The translations under genes and the position numbers were made by a program. A DNA stretch of 64,000 nucleotides from Prostheceraeus crozeri (Eukaryota; Platyhelminthes; Polycladida; Euryleptidae). The stretch lies in the NCBI GenBank assembly GCA_907163375.1, contig CAJQUW010012544.1:62001-126000 (forward strand). Direction: 5' to 3'. Positions within the stretch are counted from its first letter, which is position 1; each line of letters opens with the position of its first letter. The notes below the pieces were generated by a model. The model ran no database searches. It had not been told where the DNA came from and was given only the letters and a program-made list of their open reading frames with translations. Of this stretch, positions 59,076 through 64,000 are shown piece by piece.

Positions 59076-59148
59076 CTGTAGACATTCCGTAAGCTCATAA
59101 AGCCGGACAGCTGCATCAGATGAAGAGCTATCACGTTTGATAGTAGCG
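59076..59148 (-). CDS. SLMAP: SLMAP exon (73 bp)
   Basis: Acceptor ATCTTTGCAG|CGCTAC and donor CTACAG|GTGAGA. The first nucleotide completes a split codon, followed by 24 codons: ATIKRDSSSSDAAVRLYELT then ECLQ. The C-terminal RLYELTECLQ aligns with the ELFQLSQYLQ that precedes the coiled coil in vertebrate SLMAP. The N-terminal serine-rich part falls in the poorly conserved linker after the FHA domain. It ends in phase 0, exactly as the next exon (50429) requires. The upstream exon must end with two nucleotides of a codon; none was convincingly found up to 64000. Confidence 0.85.
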
Positions 59149-61124
59149 CTGCAAAGATAAATGACCTTTAAGAATATTTTGTTACAAAGTGCAGCTGTGT
59201 CATGTAGTAGACAAAATGATTGACTTTCAATAAACTTCATGTTCATTTGTCATCATAGAAATAATGCCGGCATATACATGAAACAGAGTGGAAATTGAGT
59301 TTTTAGTTCGAAATTTGACCATCGCAAGATAATGAGACAAAACCGTCTGCTTGTCACAACTAATTGCAGTCATTGAAGTGATGAGCATCATTGCTTGCAG
59401 TACTTTATCTTCTTCATCTTTAACAAAACCCCATTCTAATTATAGACCAATATATCGCTAATTCAAAGTTGAATTCAGTGCTCTGATCACGTGCTTCAAC
59501 AGACAGACAACCTTGAGACGCCAACACTAGTATCAGCACGTCAAACGCGTAGTAAGAATTCGATCACATCATCGCAGACAAATATTGCAATTACAATGAA
59601 AGACTACGAAAACGTTTTCAATTAAGCAGTATATGATTTTTTCATAAAAATGCAAGGTACTTTCCTCCTAACCCCACCCACCCCAAATAGGCCAATTTAT
59701 GACTTATCACAGGTATTAAAGTTGACGGGACATTAATCGGAAATTTCCAATTTTTGCCCGCCAATTTTCAATTATAGCTATCAGCTGTCGAGGGCATAAA
59801 TTGGAAGATATCCTAGGGCGCGGAGAAAACAGTAGTGGTCAGGAAATAGTGACGAATGGTTTAACACTGCCTCAATGCATGCTATATTCTGTTAGATCTA
59901 TATATTTCACAATCTAATAAAAACACCGTCACAGTCCCCTCACAATCCGGAAGGGTCCTTGAATTATCTCTGTCGCACTCGTCTGTGATCTGTACATGCT
60001 ATCAATCCCAGCAATGTATACCGGTGTGTCTATGAGGAGTGACAGCCCTGCTATTCCGATAGATAGCTTCGAAGTCATGGACTTACAGTCACTCTGCAAT
60101 GCACAGCATATTCATCAATCATGTACCTGTATTTCATCGGGAGACGTCTCGGTTCATCAGGCCGGTGTACTTGCGACTGAGCCTCACAACAACGAACTTT
60201 GATTAATGTTCCTATCTTTGATTCAGTTTTCTCTCAAATTTAGAAGTTCGCCATCCAACTTCAGAAGCCTGTTCTTGGCATAGAGCTTACAGACTTCCGA
60301 AATGAAGTCAAAAACGTTTATTTTTCAGCTGAAACTACGTTGATTATTACTATGAATAGAAATTATTGCAGAAGATTATGAGCGAATTACATGTGAACGA
60401 AACTTGCAATGATGCACCTTTACAATATCATGATTGAGAAAATGAAATGTCAGCTGATGAGGTGATGAAGCAAAATATTTGAGGCACATACAACTGAGCA
60501 AATTTATTGATGCCAGCTCAATTAGGAAGGTACAAATTTATACGATCGCATGTCGTGATTGATGTGAGAGAAAATATTCTGTAGCAACTGAGGAAATTGA
60601 TAACAAAGGACTCACTAGTATAGAAGTTAAGTTTCATGCATTACACAATAAATCGCAGACGTCTGCTTCGACACACCCATCGAGAGCTGTACGATTGGAC
60701 TATTATCAGCCACATGCAAAATTCTAAGCTTTCCATTGATTATTCAAATACATGCACGCAGTTCCCCCACCGATTGTAACTTGACATAGAGTCAATTTCC
60801 ATTCTAGTGCAATTCAGATGAACAACATATTTCTTCAGCAGCAACATGCCAAACACACGGCAGCCTTCTCCTTGATGATGGAGACACCGCATGTGCACAT
60901 ATTGAGTCACAAACACATTTTGGGTTTAAATAACTACTTTTCTACAAAATATCATACACACATTTGAATGACCACGACAGTGAAGAACTTAGGCACGGCT
61001 GGGAGTGATGCAATGAGCTCAAAGCTGCTCATAATTGTAGCTAGACGAACAGAGTGCCGTAGCTGCATTGTCAAGGATCATGCATCTGCTACCAATCATA
61101 AAATAGATAAATAAATAAAATCTG
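59149..61124. other. Unassigned, probably SLMAP intron
   Basis: No convincing FHA-domain exon on the minus strand. A weak candidate at 60127-60198 is discussed among the rejected items. The 59996-60202 segment is somewhat GC-rich and open on plus, without a known domain. Confidence 0.35.
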
Positions 61125-61313
61125 TTTATACTCGGGAATACTTCAGGTGCGAAGCTTTTCTTCCATGTGGCCGAGCTGTTCTTCATCCCACCATTTTAGT
61201 AAGAATGCAAAATGCACCTATTTTAAAATTTTAAGATTTGACATGACCAAGGCTTGAACCATAGTCCCCAGGCCGCAGAGCGAACACTCTACCACAAGGC
61301 CACAGCGCCAGTT
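61125..61313 (-). mobile_element. SINE-C, tRNA-derived copy
   Basis: Minus-strand head GGCGCTGTGGCCTTGTGG with A box and a B-box region (GGTTCAAGCC), body CATTCTTACTAAAATGG and an extended tail ending TTCCCGAGTATAAACAG, also found at the end of the 6.1-kb copy. Confidence 0.7.
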
Positions 61314-62204
61314 GTAAATTGATGGCCATAGATAACTACATCAAAGTTACCATTGTCCTACAGAACAGTAACTCGCAGATAATGCATATTAAGCTTGAAA
61401 AGGGGAACTCTACTGAGAATGAATCGACGCTATTATTGTATAGAATACAAACTTGGAAGCAATATTTTTAAGACTGCGAAATTCAGTGACAAGTACACAA
61501 GCGGCGCAGGCGAGGTCAATCCTTCAGTTAGAATTCATTTCCTCTCAGCAGCGAGAAGGATTACTTTCAATCTTATGCAAGATCAGCGCTGCAACTCCGA
61601 GGATTATCCAATCTGAAGACTTAATTTTGAATTGCGATTAGAATACACGGTCAGTGGCCGACCCTTTCTCCTTCGCCGCCTGTTTACTCCCACTATGTGG
61701 AGGAGAGACGAAAATAAGCTGGTATCCTCCAGACCAGCAAAATGACAACGATTCCAAGCCGATTATCCGATATTTTTAGACATTAAGTTGTAAGATTTCT
61801 GCTTGGGTAAAATGTTTTTCATGTTAGAAGCATTTTGTCTAGAATGATTGATGAATGGAGCACATTTGAACATGATGATCCACATCCACACTAGTGCCAG
61901 CAACACTTCCTAATTCTTGAATATGTAGCAAGAAGAACGAACAAAAATCAAAGTCGAATATTATTCTGATCAAAATTATTTTCAACATTTCGTATTGTAA
62001 TTCATGATGAAATCACAGCTATTTGGTCATGGTTTATATTTCTTACACAGTCTTCAGGAAGTTGAGAAAATTTTCATTAATTTAAGTACTAAGTTCCTGT
62101 GCAGTCGTAGACGCAGCGTAGTTGGTCCAACGATGACTCGTCGGCGCGGCTCAGTAAGCCCAAAAGTAGCTTATGGCAGCTAGAAAGACTGAACAAGGTG
62201 ATGG
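61314..62204. other. Unassigned intronic sequence
   Basis: Overlapping short plus frames (61395-61641), none with known domains. 62185-62204 begins a block similar to 5913-5950. Confidence 0.3.
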
Positions 62205-62345
62205 ACTTCACAACAGGCTGCTCAGTGTTTGTTTATCCTGGCAATGATCGGCAGGCGTACCTTTAATAACACCGAGATCGTCTGCAAATAGCACTTCATA
62301 AAGTACTCCGCTACTGAAATCTTTGCAGATAAACCGTAATGTGCT
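62205..62345 (-). pseudogene. RTE-like RT fragment (FADD block)
   Basis: The minus frame gives SSGVLYEVLFADDLGVI, matching the RT catalytic block (usually W-E-L-L-Y-A-D-D-L) of RTE-like elements and close to LEILYADDLVL at 16.8 kb. About 35 codons, then a stop. Isolated relic. Confidence 0.55.
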
Positions 62346-64000
62346 TATTGTCTGTCAAAATAAAACTCTTGCGAATCAACCCGAACGTGATGCTGAATAT
62401 GTAAATTCCAATGGAGATGAGAGCGGAATTGACAGATACAAATAAAGCAACATAACCGTATGTCGACTTGCAACATAGTACATAATATTATGCATTATAA
62501 ATGATTGTTCTAAATATCATGCGTCATGCAGTGTATGCATACTATGGTATGTTCAACAATGGTCCTTTGCCTTATTTGTGAATCTACTTCAACCATTGTC
62601 TGTGTCTAATCAGGCAGGCAGAATATTCTAATGTCCAATGTTTACACGTGCAACTTGACTGATGACACTTCGATCCATGAAAGAAAAGAATTGACAATGG
62701 CATTGAACAAGGCGCATATTTAGCCGACAATTTTTGATGACACTCAGAGGATGATTGTCTGATGACGCACGAAGCAGGATTATTGAAGACATGTATTTGC
62801 TTCCATTGTTTGTCCACTCCACTCTTCTGACTCATCATGGATCAAAAAGTGTAAGCAACCAAGTTGCAAGTGTAAACGCACCATAAGGCAATATGTCTAC
62901 TTTATTACACTGACCACTTCCTCATCCAAGGCATTCTTTCCAGTTCTGGATGGAGCAGTGTTCCTATGCAGGCAACTCTCACCAAGTTGGAAGAGAAGCA
63001 ATTTCGAAAATTTGACCCGAGCCCAAAAACGGACCTACGTCAAGTTCCCCGACAGCTATGTTAGAACAAGAAGGGTTCAGTCCTAGCCCCTGCTGTATAC
63101 CAAGTTCGCATTGAATATTCAGTAACATAAAACTATGAAATATCAGAAAATCACATAGTATCATCTACAGTCCACAAATCAGCCTTACTGAAGTAGCAAA
63201 AAAGTAGCTTAAAACTTGAACACCGAAATAAGCTCTTATCAGGCATCTCGCATACATCCATGGCAACAGCTGACCGTTTTGAACTATTGAAACAATAAGA
63301 TGACTAATAAAAGTCTTCTCAAGACTCGAAACCGTTGTTCTGTCAAGTACAAATCTAATGCAGATTTCAACATGATGATTCATGTAATTAAATTTCGAAA
63401 ATCTTTATCTCCGATGAAAAGCAAATTATCAATATGTCTGCAAAAAGGAATAGGAAATGCTGCCCGTGACTTAAATCAAGCACATAGCTTGATAAACCAT
63501 CATGGCCCGATTATTGAGAAATGTACTTTGTCTGGAATTTGACCGCTTTCTGTCACGAATTTTATCAAGTTCATAAGTTCTTGCTAATGTCTTCAAGGAT
63601 GAATTAGCAACGAATGAAATGAGATTAAGTTGCCATACAAAATATGTGGAAATCTACGGCCAACACTCTTCCAACTGAAAGCAACAGTGAACAGGAAAAT
63701 CTCGTACGATATGAAAGAGATACAATTATGGAGAATTCTCCAATAAAGATTTCAGAAACGTAAATTATAAATAACTTAATGATGAAATGCTTTACACTGA
63801 CAAGGATTAGCCATTATGTATAGTCAAAAAGAAACATACAATTTTGAGATTGGAAAATATGTAATTGATTTTCAAAGAAAATTTTACTGGAAAATACTGA
63901 GTAATTAACTATGATCCTGGTAAAACATTAACAGTTTCGGCAAGCTGAATGAGCTTGGCTCACATTTTCTACAGAAAATCCATTTATATTTCACAGTGCT
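62346..64000. other. Unassigned, probably SLMAP intron
   Basis: No gene. Short open frames at 62584-62838 (minus) and 63300-63542 (plus) have no recognisable domains. Confidence 0.3.

Noticed and set aside
60127-60198. Candidate upstream SLMAP exon on the minus strand (ATACAG|GTACAT donor, frame in the right phase)
   Set aside because: The acceptor side has no pyrimidine tract, the donor is moderate, and the peptide (EAQSQVHRPDEPRRLPMKY) does not resemble the FHA domain or the conserved linker.
1-64000. Prokaryotic-type defence, biosynthetic or phage system
   Set aside because: Spliced exons, SINEs, LINEs and MITEs throughout. No operon-like gene runs or such protein families.

Overview
This window is from a eukaryotic, almost certainly invertebrate metazoan genome. 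It is AT-rich, with long spliced introns, canonical GT-AG junctions, tRNA-derived SINEs, many decayed non-LTR retrotransposons and several small inverted-repeat DNA transposons. No bacterial-style operon, ribosome-binding-site pattern or CRISPR array is present. The species cannot be named from the sequence alone. A lophotrochozoan or another non-vertebrate animal would fit, but that is inference.

The one conserved multi-exon gene runs on the minus strand across most of the window. Four coding exons (59148-59076, 50429-50334, 24207-24136 and 7058-6581) join in frame through canonical splice sites and read as the central coiled-coil part of SLMAP (sarcolemma membrane-associated protein). SLMAP is the FHA and tail-anchor subunit of the STRIPAK phosphatase complex. 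The introns are about 8.6, 26.1 and 17.1 kb. The N-terminal FHA exons and the C-terminal membrane anchor were not found and probably lie outside the window (above 64000 and below 1). Nearly everything else therefore sits inside SLMAP introns.

Nested in the 26-kb intron, on the opposite strand, is a compact single-coding-exon gene (42360-43103). It encodes a secreted protein with a signal peptide, a C-type-lectin-like domain and a PAN/apple-like domain, and has a poly(A) signal at 43277. A possible plus-strand exon near 35.3-35.43 kb is weaker.

The remainder is repeats. Non-LTR relics include an old 3.7-kb LINE with endonuclease and RT blocks (35.9-39.66 kb, minus), CR1/L2-like pieces (2.8, 31.8-32.4 and 57.2-58.4 kb), an RNase H-containing tail (25.8-26.75 kb), a further RT tail (19.8-20.4 kb) and RTE-like relics (4.3, 16.6-17.3, 33.0, 52.7-53.3 and 62.2 kb). 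Three tRNA-derived SINE families (A, B, C) are scattered throughout. DNA transposon relics include a 256-bp MITE family with three copies and 8-bp target duplications, a 382-bp hAT-like MITE filled with a 30-bp minisatellite, and a 744-bp fold-back element whose empty insertion site survives at 21.8 kb. A 2-kb satellite of 26/27-bp units switches orientation in the middle (29.0-31.1 kb).

I found no convincing new multi-gene system. The strongest points for follow-up are the SLMAP gene model, the nested lectin/PAN gene, the minisatellite-bearing hAT-like MITE, the fold-back element with its empty site, and the inverted satellite.
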